Notes under the pieces: generated by a model
Seen by the model: only the letters and a program-made list of their open reading frames with translations
The model's database searches: none
What the model was told of the DNA's origin: nothing
Shown here: positions 51,882 to 62,130 of the stretch, one piece after another
Layout: every line of letters begins with the position of its first letter
Numbering within the stretch: position 1 is the first letter of the stretch
Assembly (NCBI GenBank): GCA_018069525.1
Contig: JAGPUQ010000009.1
Location: forward strand, 62,001-126,000
Direction of reading: 5' to 3'
Length of the DNA: 64,000 nucleotides
DNA from: Porticoccaceae bacterium
Lineage (GTDB): Bacteria > Pseudomonadota > Gammaproteobacteria > Pseudomonadales > Porticoccaceae
Translations under genes and position numbers: made by a program

Positions 51882-53121
51882 ATTCAACCGCCTTCTGTTT
51901 AATAAATTCTTTCCAGTGCTTATCGTCGATGGCGTCGGCCACGGTGAAAATATCTTTATCGCCACGACCGGACTGGTTGATTAATATCACCTCGTCCTTC
52001 CCTAACAACGGTGCTTCGAGTATCACCTGGGCAAAGGCATGGGTACTTTCCAACGCGGGAATCACACCCTCGGTGCGCATCACCAGCTGCAAGGCCTCGC
52101 GCACCATATCGTCGGTGGCGGCTTCGAAGCGAACTTGCTCGTTCTCCCACATATTGACCAGAATCGGATTAACGCCGATATAGTCGAGACCGGCGGCGAT
52201 GGAGTGGGTCTCCAGCATATTGCCGTCGTCATTTTGCAAAAAGTAGGTTTTAAAGCCCTGGGCGACACCGACACTGGCATCTTTATAGGCCAATCGGGAA
52301 GCGTGCCGCCCCGGCCCCGGCCCATAACCACCGGCCTCACAACCGACCAACTCCACGTCTTTATCGTCGAGAAAGCCCTGAAAAATGCCCATAGCGTTGG
52401 AACCGCCGCCGACACAGGCGTAAACCTTGTCTGGCAGACGCCCGACCTGGTCAACGATCTGTTCGCGGGCTTCGCGGCCAATCACCGACTGAAAATAACT
52501 CACCATCTCGGGGAAGGGATGGGGCCCACAGGCCGTGCCGAGCACATAGTGGGTATCGGCCATATTGGTGACCCAATCCCGCAGACACTCGTTGATGGCG
52601 TCTTTGAGGGTGCGCTGGCCATCTTGCACGGCAATCACCTCTGCACCGAGGTTTTCCATCCAGAACACATTGGGCCGCTGGCGAGCTACATCCACCGCGC
52701 CCATATAAATTTTGCAGTCGAAACCGAAGCGTGCGGCCATGGTCGCCGTGGCAAAACCATGCTGCCCAGCACCCGTCTCGGCAATCACCCGCTTTTTACC
52801 CAGGCGTTTAGCCAATAGGCCCTGCCCCATCACATTATTGATTTTGTGAGAGCCGGTGTGGTTTAAATCCTCGCGCTTGGCGTAAATCTGCGCGCCGCCC
52901 AGGTGCTTAGAGAGGTTCTCCAGGTAGGTCACCGGCGTCGGTCGCCCGGAATAGTTCTGCAACAAGGCGATAAACTCGGCCCAAAATGTTGGGTCGTTCT
53001 TACACTCGTCGAAGCAGTGACGCAACTCCTCGATGGTCGAGGTCAGAATTTCCGGCAAAAAACAGCCACCGTACTCGCCGTAATAGCCTTCACGGTCTTC
53101 GGCGGATTTAACTAGGGACAT
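51871..53121 (-). CDS. trpB: Tryptophan synthase beta chain (divergent type)
   Basis: 416-residue PLP enzyme joining indole and serine. The PLP lysine is K93 in HTGSHKINN and the catalytic glutamate is E115 in AETGAGQHG; CVGGGSNAMG binds the phosphate and SGRGDKD lies near the C-terminus. The start is placed at ATG 53121; a TTG five codons earlier lacks support. It overlaps trpA by 11 bases. No trpF lies upstream, unlike the common trpF-trpB-trpA order in gammaproteobacteria. Confidence 0.93.
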   Translation of the reverse strand: MSLVKSAEDREGYYGEYGGCFLPEILTSTIEELRHCFDECKNDPTFWAEFIALLQNYSGRPTPVTYLENLSKHLGGAQIYAKREDLNHTGSHKINNVMGQGLLAKRLGKKRVIAETGAGQHGFATATMAARFGFDCKIYMGAVDVARQRPNVFWMENLGAEVIAVQDGQRTLKDAINECLRDWVTNMADTHYVLGTACGPHPFPEMVSYFQSVIGREAREQIVDQVGRLPDKVYACVGGGSNAMGIFQGFLDDKDVELVGCEAGGYGPGPGRHASRLAYKDASVGVAQGFKTYFLQNDDGNMLETHSIAAGLDYIGVNPILVNMWENEQVRFEAATDDMVREALQLVMRTEGVIPALESTHAFAQVILEAPLLGKDEVILINQSGRGDKDIFTVADAIDDKHWKEFIKQKAVEYGA

Positions 53122-53318
53122 GGCAAAAGTTACCAATCGATTGGGCCGCCAATGGTAGCCAAGGGGGGCGCAATCAACAAGAGAAACCCGGCTTTAGATT
53201 GCATAAAGCCCAGCACCACTAGATAATTCCCGTCCGCACCGGCAATCACAGCCTCAACCAAACGCTCAATCAAGCTCTTAATCAAACCTTCTATCAAATA
53301 AGGGACACAACCACCGCC

Positions 53319-54083
53319 ATGAGTGACACCGCAAGCCCCAATTCCCATAACCATAGCCACAACCATCTCTCCGACAAAGCCATCACCCCAGAAGACCGGC
53401 TGATCTTCGCCCTCGACGTACCCAGCGCCGACGATGCCCGCGCTCTGGTCGAAACGCTGGGCGATAGCATCACCTTCTATAAGCTGGGTTTAGAGTTGTG
53501 TATGGCCGGCGGGTATTTCGAGCTGGTGGAATGGCTGATTGCCAAAGATAAAAAGGTGTTTGTCGATCTCAAATTTTTTGACGTACCCCAAACCGTCGCC
53601 TCGGCGGTAAAACAACTCAGCCGCTACGGCGCGACCTTCGCCACCGTGCACGGCAACGACTCCATACTCAAAGCCGCAGCGGCGGAAAAAGGCGAACTCA
53701 AAATACTCGCGGTCACCGCCTTAACCAGTCTCGACCAGGGCGATATGGACGACCTGGGGTTTAAAACCGAGGTTAAAGACCTGGTACTCTCCCGCGCTCG
53801 CCGCGCCCTGGAATCCGGCTGCGATGGCGTGATCTCCTCCGGCCTCGAAGTACCAGAGCTAAGAAAAAATATCGACGAAAAATTAATCGTCATCACCCCC
53901 GGTATTCGTCCGGTAAAAAATACCGACGACCAGAAACGCACGGTGGATGTGGAAGAAGCTTTTCTAAATGGCGCGGATTATATTGTGGTAGGTCGCCCGA
54001 TTCGGGATCACCATGGTTTTGATACGCCGAAAGCGGCGGCGGATGATATTCAGCGAAGGATTAAAGTACTGTTTGAGAGTTAA
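53319..54083 (+). CDS. pyrF: Orotidine-5'-phosphate decarboxylase
   Basis: 254-residue TIM barrel for the last step of UMP synthesis. The DxKxxDxPxT motif is D83, K85 and D88 (FVDLKFFDVPQTV); VITPGIRP near 195 and YIVVGRPI near 225 bind the phosphate. The N-terminus carries a His/Asn-rich stretch (NSHNHSHNHLSD) before the barrel, unusual for the family, so a start closer to ITPEDRLIFALDV cannot be excluded. Divergent from trpB. Confidence 0.94.
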   Translation: MSDTASPNSHNHSHNHLSDKAITPEDRLIFALDVPSADDARALVETLGDSITFYKLGLELCMAGGYFELVEWLIAKDKKVFVDLKFFDVPQTVASAVKQLSRYGATFATVHGNDSILKAAAAEKGELKILAVTALTSLDQGDMDDLGFKTEVKDLVLSRARRALESGCDGVISSGLEVPELRKNIDEKLIVITPGIRPVKNTDDQKRTVDVEEAFLNGADYIVVGRPIRDHHGFDTPKAAADDIQRRIKVLFES

Positions 54084-54226
54084 AAGAAACTGGTAGCCAT
54101 GCCCTCGATTTCTTTGGCAACCCAAACACTAAAGCTAACCCAAGCGCCTTTAGATCAACATCTAATGTTTTAACTTCACATAAAACTGCGAACACCGCCT
54201 GTTCGCAGATGCTGGCCGAGCCGCTG

Positions 54227-56206
54227 TTACATCGCCTTCGTCTTCTTAGAAAACTCAATAAAGTAATCGATCGTCTCCGGATTACGCATCGCATCCCGAT
54301 TTACCGATTTCTCTAAATCAAAACCCATCAAAATTTTCTTCACTGGGGTTTCCAACTTTTTCCCGGTCATGGTGTAGGGTATTTCGTCGATTTGAAAAAC
54401 TTCATCTGGAACGTGGCGAGGGGTAAAGTTTTCGCGCAGGGATTTTTTTATTTGCCCAATAATATCGTCGTTTAATACCAGGCCCGGCTTGAGCTGCACA
54501 AACAACGGCATATAGGCGCGGCCGCCGGACAGTTCGATACTAATCACTAAACTGTCGGCAATGGCTTCGACGGCTTCAACGCCGCGATAAAGTTCTGCGG
54601 TGCCGATGCGGATACCGCCCCGGTTCAAGGTGGCATCAGAACGCCCCATAATTTCGATGGTGCCCTCGCTAGACAAGCGCATCCAGTCGCCGTGTCGCCA
54701 GTAGCCGGGGTACTCTTCAAAATAGCTTTCTTTGTAGCGTTTATCGTTGTCGTCGTTCCAAAAATAAATCGGCATGGAGGGCATGGGCTGCATAATCACC
54801 ATTTCACCGACTTCGTCGATCAGGGCATTACCCTCGTCGTCGAGAGCGCGAACATCCACACCCAGCAAACGGCATTGAATCTCGCCGGAGTACACCGGCA
54901 ACAGGGGTGAGCTACCGACAAAGGCTCCGGCGATATCGGTGCCGCCGCTCATGGAAATTAACCACAGGTCTTGTTTAACAGCCTGATAAATCCATTCAAA
55001 ACCTTCCGGGGGTAAAGGCGAACCGGTAGAACCCAGGGCGCGAAGATTGGAGAGATCAAACTCCTTACCCGGCTCCATACCCGCTTTCATACCGGCGATG
55101 TAATAAGCCGCGCCGCCGCCAAAATGACTTAATTTAGCGCGCTCGGCCAGCGACCACAGATGTGAGGCCTGAGGATAGGCGGGGTTGCCGTCGTAAATAA
55201 CAAATACGCCACCCACCAGCATGGAGGCCAGGCCAATGTTCCACATCACCCAGCCGGTGGTGGAAAACCAGAAGAATCGATCATCGGGTTTTATATCGCA
55301 GTGCAAGCTGGCGTGTTTGTAGAATTCGATCAGCGCGCCGCCGTGACCGTGGGTAATGGCCTTGGGAATACCGGTGGTGCCGGAGGAATATAAAATCCAG
55401 ATCGGGTGGTCGAAGGGCACTTGTTCAAACTCGATGGTGGTGGCGTTATTTATGCTGCTATCGAAAGTGAGCGCCCGACCCCAGCTTTCGACCTTACTAT
55501 TAACACCAGCCTCCGGCGCAGAGCCGACATAATCGAGCAGCACTATTTTTTCCAGGCTCGGCAGGGCTTCCTGTAACTGGGCGACTTCGTCCAGGCGATT
55601 AATGTTTTTGTTGTTGTAGCGGTAGCCATCGACGGCGAACAATACTTTGGGGGATATTTGCTGAAAGCGATCGACCACGCTGCTGGTGCCGAAGTCCGGC
55701 GAGCAACTCGACCACACCGCGCCAATAGAGTTAGTCGCCAAAAAGGCCACCACGGTTTCCGGAATATTGGGCATGTAGGCGGCGACCCGATCGCCGGATT
55801 GCACACCCAGACCCCGCAGGTAACTCGCCAGGCGAGCCACCTGGCTTTCCAGCTCGTCCCAGCTCACTTCGTAGAGCTCACGAAATTCGGATTCCGCCAT
55901 AATGGCCGGGCGCTCATCGCTACGGGCACGGAACACGTGTTCGGCGAAATTCAACCTTGCGCCTTCAAACCACTGGGCACCGGGCATGGTGTGACTGGAC
56001 AGCACTTGCTGGTACGGCGTGCTGGACTGAATGTCGAAGTAATCCCAGATGCTCTGCCAGAAGGTTTCGAGATTGTCGATGGACCACTGATATAAGGCAT
56101 CGTAGTCGGCAAATGTGAGTCCTTGCTCCGCCTCTAGCCAGCCCATATAGGCTGTCATGTTGGATTGCTGTTTAAGTGTTGCCGAGGGTTCCCACAGTTT
56201 TTTCAT
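54227..56206 (-). CDS. Acetoacetyl-CoA synthetase
   Basis: 659-residue acyl-adenylate-forming enzyme activating acetoacetate with ATP and CoA. Motifs: ILYSSGTTGIPKAI (P-loop-like A3) near 270, GGTDIAGAFVG near 398, WRHGDWM near 505 and the catalytic lysine segment MTGKKLETPVKK near 620. N-terminal ACAS_N domain precedes it. The length is typical for AACS rather than acetyl-CoA synthetase. It feeds ketone bodies into acetyl-CoA metabolism or PHB turnover. No operon partner. Confidence 0.92.
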   Translation of the reverse strand: MKKLWEPSATLKQQSNMTAYMGWLEAEQGLTFADYDALYQWSIDNLETFWQSIWDYFDIQSSTPYQQVLSSHTMPGAQWFEGARLNFAEHVFRARSDERPAIMAESEFRELYEVSWDELESQVARLASYLRGLGVQSGDRVAAYMPNIPETVVAFLATNSIGAVWSSCSPDFGTSSVVDRFQQISPKVLFAVDGYRYNNKNINRLDEVAQLQEALPSLEKIVLLDYVGSAPEAGVNSKVESWGRALTFDSSINNATTIEFEQVPFDHPIWILYSSGTTGIPKAITHGHGGALIEFYKHASLHCDIKPDDRFFWFSTTGWVMWNIGLASMLVGGVFVIYDGNPAYPQASHLWSLAERAKLSHFGGGAAYYIAGMKAGMEPGKEFDLSNLRALGSTGSPLPPEGFEWIYQAVKQDLWLISMSGGTDIAGAFVGSSPLLPVYSGEIQCRLLGVDVRALDDEGNALIDEVGEMVIMQPMPSMPIYFWNDDNDKRYKESYFEEYPGYWRHGDWMRLSSEGTIEIMGRSDATLNRGGIRIGTAELYRGVEAVEAIADSLVISIELSGGRAYMPLFVQLKPGLVLNDDIIGQIKKSLRENFTPRHVPDEVFQIDEIPYTMTGKKLETPVKKILMGFDLEKSVNRDAMRNPETIDYFIEFSKKTKAM

Positions 56207-56398
56207 TTAGCTAAGCTCTGTTCAAATTTGATTCGGGTATAAAAACACAGTCGCGCATTGTAGTTTTTTTGTGCGCCAGGTTCATCTTCCCGCTGCGATC
56301 TCTACCCGCTGGCTGGTACAATCCCCGGCTGTCGTAACTCTATCCTTATGTAGCGCTGTCCTTACGTAGCGCTGTCTTTACATAACACGCCCTTAATA

Positions 56399-58480
56399 GT
56401 GAGCCACCCCATTTCTCAGTCGCCGTTTATCAAGCCCGCCTCTACCCAATCCGCACCCCTCTCGAACCAGGCTGGGCAACTCAACCCTGAACAGCAGCGC
56501 GCGGTGCGACATATCAGCGGGCCACTGCTGGTACTGGCGGGTGCGGGCAGCGGTAAAACCAGTGTGATCACCCGCAAAATCGCCCACCTGATTGAGAACT
56601 GCGACACCCCCGCCCGTTATATTGCCGCCGTGACCTTCACCAACAAGGCCGCCCGCGAGATGAAGCAGCGGGTCAGTAAACTGCTGTCCAAAAGCGCAGT
56701 ACGGGGTTTGACCGTATCGACCTTCCACAATCTGGGTCTTAATATCATCCGCCGCGAAGTCAGTGCCCTGGGTTTACGCAGCGGGTTTACTATTTTTGAC
56801 TCCGAGGACAGCCGCAGCATCATTAAAGAACTGCTGATTAGCGACGGCAATGAAGACCTGATCGATATGGCGCAAAACCAAATCTCGCGCTGGAAAAACT
56901 CGCTACTTTCGCCAGAACAGGCCAGCTCGCAGGCTGAAAGCAAAGGCGAGGAAGTACTCGCCCGGCTCTACGCACGCTACCAACAAGCTCTGACCACCTA
57001 CAATGCGGTGGATTTTGACGACCTTATTTTCCTGCCGATTCAGGTATTTCAACAACACCCAGACCGTCTCGGTAAATGGCGGCAGCGCATCCGCTATCTA
57101 TTGGTGGACGAATACCAGGACACCAACCTGGCCCAATACGAGCTGGTCAAGCTGCTGGCCGGAGAGCGGCAAAAACTCACCGTGGTGGGTGACGACGATC
57201 AGTCTATCTACGCCTGGCGTGGGGCTAACCCGGAAAATCTGGCTCAGCTACAGGCCGATTTTCCCGATCTGGAAGTCGTCAAGCTCGAGCAAAATTATCG
57301 CTCCACGGCGCGCATACTAAAAGCGGCAAACAGCCTAATCGCCAACAACCCTCACGTATTTGATAAAACCCTGTGGAGCGATTTGGGTTTTGGGGAAGCC
57401 ATCCGCGTGATTCGCTGCCCCAGCGAAGACGCCGAAGCCGAAACGGTGGTCAACGAAATTCTCTATCAAAAAATGCGCCGGGGTTGCAGGTTCCGCGACT
57501 TTGCCGTGTTGTACCGGGGCAACCATCAAGCCAAATTGCTGGAACTCAAACTACAAGCCCAAACGGTGCCCTACCAGTTAAGCGGCGGCACCTCGTTTTA
57601 TGCCCGCACCGAAATCAAAGACATACTCGCCTACCTGCGCCTGCTGGTGAACCCGGATGACGACAATGCCTTTCTGCGCATCATCAACACCCCCCGTCGT
57701 CAGATTGGTCACACCACGCTGGAAAAACTCAGTCTCTATGCCAGACACCGGGAAATTGGCCTTTATGCCGCCTGCGGAGAATTGGGTTTAGGGCAGGTTG
57801 TTACGGATCCCGCCCTCGATCGCCTGCGGCGCTTTCAGCACTGGTTTGACGGAGTGGTACAACATTGCCATAGCCAGCAACCCATGAGCGCGATCCGGGA
57901 AATGGTAAACGACATCGATTACGAAAGCTGGCTAGTAGAAAATGCCAGTAGTACCGCCGTCGCAGAAGGCCGCATGAAAAACGTCCACTTACTGCTGGAT
58001 CAGTTAGAAAAAAGCCTAAAAAAACATGACGACGAAGACGATCCCGACTCAATAGACGCCGCTATCGCACGCCTGGTATTAATGGATCTGCTGGATCGCC
58101 AGGCGGAAGAATCCGCCGATGACCGGGTGCAATTAATGACCCTGCATGCGGCCAAAGGTTTGGAGTTTCCCCACGTGTTTTTAATCGGCATGGAGGAAGA
58201 CTTACTGCCCCACCGCAACAGCGTTGAAAGTGGCGACATCGAAGAAGAACGCCGCCTCGCCTATGTGGGCATTACCCGCGCCCGACAGACCTTAACGTTT
58301 ACCCTAACCGCAAAACGCAAACAGTTCGGCGAAACCAGCAACACCACGCCCAGCCGGTTTTTAGATGAACTACCCGCCGATGATATTGAACGAGAAGGCT
58401 TCGGTGAAGCGGTGTCGGATGAACAGAAAAAACAAAAAGGCCGGAAAAGTTTAGACGATTTAAAGGACTTGTTTAATTAA
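56399..58480 (+). CDS. rep: ATP-dependent DNA helicase Rep
   Basis: 693-residue UvrD/PcrA-family superfamily 1 helicase (3'-5'). Walker A GAGSGKT (48-54), VDEYQDTN (Walker B) near 240, DDDQSIYAWRGA near 265, QLMTLHAAKGLEF near 580 and VGITRAR near 620. It aligns along its length with E. coli Rep, with a 25-30-residue N-terminal extension. GTG start at 56399 without a strong ribosome binding site; a start nearer to LNPEQQRAV is conceivable. Role: clearing proteins ahead of replication forks. Confidence 0.94.
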   Translation: MSHPISQSPFIKPASTQSAPLSNQAGQLNPEQQRAVRHISGPLLVLAGAGSGKTSVITRKIAHLIENCDTPARYIAAVTFTNKAAREMKQRVSKLLSKSAVRGLTVSTFHNLGLNIIRREVSALGLRSGFTIFDSEDSRSIIKELLISDGNEDLIDMAQNQISRWKNSLLSPEQASSQAESKGEEVLARLYARYQQALTTYNAVDFDDLIFLPIQVFQQHPDRLGKWRQRIRYLLVDEYQDTNLAQYELVKLLAGERQKLTVVGDDDQSIYAWRGANPENLAQLQADFPDLEVVKLEQNYRSTARILKAANSLIANNPHVFDKTLWSDLGFGEAIRVIRCPSEDAEAETVVNEILYQKMRRGCRFRDFAVLYRGNHQAKLLELKLQAQTVPYQLSGGTSFYARTEIKDILAYLRLLVNPDDDNAFLRIINTPRRQIGHTTLEKLSLYARHREIGLYAACGELGLGQVVTDPALDRLRRFQHWFDGVVQHCHSQQPMSAIREMVNDIDYESWLVENASSTAVAEGRMKNVHLLLDQLEKSLKKHDDEDDPDSIDAAIARLVLMDLLDRQAEESADDRVQLMTLHAAKGLEFPHVFLIGMEEDLLPHRNSVESGDIEEERRLAYVGITRARQTLTFTLTAKRKQFGETSNTTPSRFLDELPADDIEREGFGEAVSDEQKKQKGRKSLDDLKDLFN

Positions 58481-58550
58481 TTGTTTGATTAACTGACTAG
58501 TTAACATGACTCAAGCCCACCAAGATCTTACCCAACTCAAATCCATAACA

Positions 58551-59180
58551 CTATAATTCTTCCGGATTCAAATCTGGCTTTTGGTCTACGCTATTTTTTT
58601 CATCGCCAATCGTTTTACGAAAAGTCAGCGCGCTCTCCCTATAGCTCTCGGCATCACCGTAATCGACAAAGTTTGCGTAGCGAGGCCGAGTATCTTTCGC
58701 TCGACGAGCGTGTTTAATCGGACACCAATACTGCTCTGTTCGAGAAGCAATTTCCCCGGCATAGGCAAACAAACCATTACCATAGCCGCAGTAGGCACAA
58801 TTTATTTTTTCAAATAAATTCAGGTAGGCTAAACGATGACGATCCAACACCACATAATCAGCACGAACGGCACGGGGGATTCGATACAGGCGAAAACAAA
58901 CCTGTTGAAAAACCAGTAAAAACACATCCAGCAAAACCATTGGCACAATCATTCCATACACAAAAGGTGCGGACAACAAATGTCGTAATTCGGTGTCGGC
59001 AAACCAACGGTACCAACGTGTTTTTAACTGCCGGTGCTGCTCTTTAATACCTTCTTCAAATAAAACCCGACGCCCCTTTAGGCGATAAATTAGTTGATCG
59101 CTCTGTTCGTGAAGCGCGGTTTCGATTTCCGTCTCTAGCGCGTATATTTTTTCCCGCAGCTGCTGAATATTATGATTCAT
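58551..59180 (-). CDS. Uncharacterised membrane protein with CxxC motif
   Basis: 209 residues: an N-terminal coiled helix (1-55), one to two hydrophobic helices (about 65-100), then a C-terminal soluble part with NCAYCGYGNGLFAY (CxxC) near 135-148 and a third cysteine in QYWCPIKHARR, perhaps a metal or redox site. I recall homologues only as hypothetical proteins. It lies 8 bases from the slipin gene, so slipin, NfeD and this protein may form one operon. Confidence 0.7.
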   Translation of the reverse strand: MNHNIQQLREKIYALETEIETALHEQSDQLIYRLKGRRVLFEEGIKEQHRQLKTRWYRWFADTELRHLLSAPFVYGMIVPMVLLDVFLLVFQQVCFRLYRIPRAVRADYVVLDRHRLAYLNLFEKINCAYCGYGNGLFAYAGEIASRTEQYWCPIKHARRAKDTRPRYANFVDYGDAESYRESALTFRKTIGDEKNSVDQKPDLNPEEL

Positions 59181-59188
59181 CTTTATCT

Positions 59189-59938
59189 CTAATTCTTATC
59201 TTCCGATAGTTTATTTATCAAATCCATCGGCAAGGGAAAGACAATGGTATTGGTTCTTTCTCCGGCAATCGCCGTTAAAGTTTGCAAGTAACGCAACTGC
59301 AAAGCCTGCGGACTTTTCGACAACACATCGGCGGCTTGCCCTAGTTTTTCGGCGGCCTGTAATTCGCCTTCTGCATGAATGACTTTCGCCCGCCGGGTAC
59401 GTTCTTCTTCCGCTTGCTGTGCAATGGCGCGAATCATAGTCTCGTTAAGGTCAACGTGTTTAATCTCCACATTGCTGACTTTAATTCCCCAGGCGTCGGT
59501 CTGGGCATCGAGTACCGTTTGAATATCGACATTGAGCCTATCACGCTCGGCCAGCATTTCATCAAGCTCGTGCTGCCCCAATACCGAGCGCAAGGTAGTC
59601 TGTGCCAACTGGCTGGTGGCATTGTAAAAATCTTCTACCTGGATAATGGCTTTTTCAGGATCAACCACCCGGAAATACACCACCGCATTAACTTCAACCG
59701 AGACGTTATCTCGGGAAATTACATCCTGGCTGGGCACGTCCATCACCACGGTGCGCAAATCAGTTTTCACCATTTGCTGGATACCGGGCACAATGATAAA
59801 AAACCCAGGGCCTTTGACTTTCCAAAAACGACCCAGCGTAAACACCACACCGCGCTCGTATTCGCGCAAAATTCGGATGGCACTGGCTAAAAATATAATC
59901 ACCAGCACAATTAACATATAGAGAGGATATTCTGTCAT
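59189..59938 (-). CDS. Slipin (stomatin-like SPFH protein)
   Basis: 249 residues. N-terminal hydrophobic helix (about 6-25), SPFH/band 7 domain (about 30-190 with [12 protein letters not shown] and [20 protein letters not shown]) and a C-terminal helix ([19 protein letters not shown]). It builds membrane microdomain assemblies. The start at ATG 59938 has AGGAG; a frame 15 codons longer is not supported. It follows the NfeD gene on the same strand, the classic slipin-NfeD pairing. Confidence 0.93.
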   Translation of the reverse strand: MTEYPLYMLIVLVIIFLASAIRILREYERGVVFTLGRFWKVKGPGFFIIVPGIQQMVKTDLRTVVMDVPSQDVISRDNVSVEVNAVVYFRVVDPEKAIIQVEDFYNATSQLAQTTLRSVLGQHELDEMLAERDRLNVDIQTVLDAQTDAWGIKVSNVEIKHVDLNETMIRAIAQQAEEERTRRAKVIHAEGELQAAEKLGQAADVLSKSPQALQLRYLQTLTAIAGERTNTIVFPLPMDLINKLSEDKN

Positions 59939-60035
59939 TGTACCAACTCCTGTTTTTTTACTGTTTATAAACACCTTGATCAATTGTTGTTAATCGTCTT
60001 TGTATTAATTAATCCCAAACCTTAGACGCCAGACC

Positions 60036-61523
60036 TTAAATATCAGACACTAATTCCGGTTGACTCTTTGACTCGCTTAATAATTCAACATCCAGTAGTA
60101 AACCATTGACCGCACTCACTCTGACCTGTTGATTTTTTAGTGCAGGCTCGCCGCTGTGCCCGCCCCAAATTTCGCTATGGACAAACACCCGCCCTTTATA
60201 GCCGGTTTTTTGATCACCGATAAAATCATCCATAACCCGACCAACTTTACCCACTAGCTCTTCAACACCAGTAAGCACCGGCCGCGTACGAGCTTTTAAC
60301 GCCAACCCTACGATGGCAAATAACACCAGCGCACTCACCGCGGCGAAGGTCGCAATCACCGACAAATAAATACGGAAACCAGGCACGTCTACGTCCATCA
60401 AAATGATCGACCCCACCACAAAAGCGACTACGCCGCCGATGCCGAGTATGCCAAAACTGGGCTGAAAGGCTTCCGCGATCACCAAAGCCACACCCAGTAA
60501 GATCAACCCTACACCCGCGTAATTAATCGGCAGCATCTGGAAGGAATACAAAGCCAGCAACATGCAAATACCCCCGACCACGCCGGGCACCAGACCACCG
60601 GGGTTATAAAACTCCAGGATCAATCCGTAAATGCCCACCATCATCAAAATATAGGCGACATTGGGATTGGTGATCACCATCAATACCTGGCTGCGCCAAT
60701 CCGGCGGCATGCTAGTGACCGGCAATCCGGCTGTGTGCAGCGTGTGTTTTTTATTCTGTAGCATGACCTCGCGACCATCTATCTGCCTCAACAAATCATC
60801 CACATCGTTGGCAATCACATCGACCACATTCTGCGCCAGTGCTTCGCTGGCTTCGAGACTCACCGACTCGCGCACCGCCAACTCAGCCCACTCCACGTTA
60901 CGGCCGTGCAACTCCGCCAGCCCGCGTATATACGCCGAGGCGTCGTTAATGATTTTGTGTTCCATGGTGCTTTTGCCACCGCTTTCACCCGCCGTCTCGG
61001 ACTCGTCCTTTTCTGAGCCGGGTAATGAGATACCACCCACCATCACTGGGGTAGCCGCACCCAGGTTGGTGCCGGGAGCCATGGCAGCGATATGACTTGC
61101 GTAGAGGAGATAGGTGCCAGCGCTAGCGGCCCTCGCACCGGTGGGGGCCACATAGGTCGCCACCGGTACCGGCGATGCAGTGATTTGCTTGATCATATCG
61201 CGCATGGCGGTATCCAGACCGCCGGGGGTATCCATGCGCAAAATAACGATCGCGGGTGATTGCTCGATGGCATCGTCCAAAGCACGCCGGAAATAATCCT
61301 CGGTGGCCGGGCCAATGGCACCATCAATAGTCAGTAAGACGGCGTGATCTGGGGTGCTGGCCCGCGCTGGCACTGACATCAACATCGACGTCGGCGCCAT
61401 AATCACCACAGCGATCAAGGTAAGCAGTAAATACCACCCCGCGACCCGAGCGACACCCGGCGCTCCGATAGTCATTATCTCAGAGCTGTCCACACCAAAC
61501 TTACCGGACTGACGCAAACCCAT
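60036..61523 (-). CDS. NfeD-family membrane serine protease
   Basis: 495 residues. A signal/anchor helix (about 30-50), a ClpP-class protease domain (about 60-250) with serine S134 in GARAASAGTYLLYA, four to five membrane helices (about 275-410) and a C-terminal OB-fold NfeD domain (about 425-490). Partners cleave the C-terminus of slipin. GGAGG precedes ATG 61523; a frame six codons longer lacks this. First gene of the NfeD-slipin(-58551) series. Confidence 0.92.
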   Translation of the reverse strand: MGLRQSGKFGVDSSEIMTIGAPGVARVAGWYLLLTLIAVVIMAPTSMLMSVPARASTPDHAVLLTIDGAIGPATEDYFRRALDDAIEQSPAIVILRMDTPGGLDTAMRDMIKQITASPVPVATYVAPTGARAASAGTYLLYASHIAAMAPGTNLGAATPVMVGGISLPGSEKDESETAGESGGKSTMEHKIINDASAYIRGLAELHGRNVEWAELAVRESVSLEASEALAQNVVDVIANDVDDLLRQIDGREVMLQNKKHTLHTAGLPVTSMPPDWRSQVLMVITNPNVAYILMMVGIYGLILEFYNPGGLVPGVVGGICMLLALYSFQMLPINYAGVGLILLGVALVIAEAFQPSFGILGIGGVVAFVVGSIILMDVDVPGFRIYLSVIATFAAVSALVLFAIVGLALKARTRPVLTGVEELVGKVGRVMDDFIGDQKTGYKGRVFVHSEIWGGHSGEPALKNQQVRVSAVNGLLLDVELLSESKSQPELVSDI

Positions 61524-61733
61524 ATAACCTCCGCGGTTCAACTGAGCCCTACACTGAACTCACCTTTAGTGTAGGACAGTCTATCGGCGCCGCCACTTAA
61601 AGGGGTTTGACCTGGAACAACAACATGCACTTAAGATAAATGGATTTAAAACAGCAATACTCGATTGAGAAGTCCTATGTGAGAAACCATATATGAGAAA
61701 CCGCATATGAAAAATCATGAAATACTTGACGAC

Positions 61734-61940
61734 TTAGCAGCATTCTCCCTTCTGTATAGGCGGGCATTTGACTGCGCCATAAGAGCAAAATACACAACAA
61801 TCACCAGCTAGAGGAGATAACAGGGCACCGCAGCTCGAACAATCGTAGAACCACTGACAGGCGTCGTCCGGCATGCGTTCTACTTTAGTCGCTCCACACT
61901 CCGGGCAGGTAATGGTGGATTGATATTCGATGGTTTCGAT
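61734..61940 (-). CDS. GDCCVxC-domain zinc-ribbon protein, non-standard start
   Basis: 68 residues if started at ATC 61940. Reads IETIEYQSTITCPECG, then MPDDACQWFYDCSSCG, and GDCCVFCSYGAVKCPPIQ before TAA (61736-61734). Nine to eleven cysteines in CxxC pairs make a double zinc ribbon. The family domain is intact. No ATG, GTG or TTG lies in frame upstream of the first CxxC before a stop codon; GGGGAG lies 6 bases before the ATC at 61940. Initiation at AUC, or a lost start, must be assumed. The position with Sec in some family members is Cys here. Confidence 0.75.
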   Translation of the reverse strand: METIEYQSTITCPECGATKVERMPDDACQWFYDCSSCGALLSPLAGDCCVFCSYGAVKCPPIQKGECC

Positions 61941-62130
61941 ATGGCACTCCCCGGTTGTTACCAGGTCTTGATGACTGGTTGCCGATTACTAAGTACTGCA
62001 CCGACCATAGCCAAACTGGCACAGGCCTGGCAAGTACTTTATCCGTACCTCTTCCGCAACTCTGCTGTCTCTGGCGTTCACATAGGGTATTCTTTTACTT
62101 TTACTCGCCAGGCGATTCTCAGGAAACATC

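Noticed and set aside
61734-61940. Selenocysteine in the GDCCVxC protein
   Set aside because: The positions are TGT codons; there is no in-frame TGA and no SECIS-like hairpin was seen.
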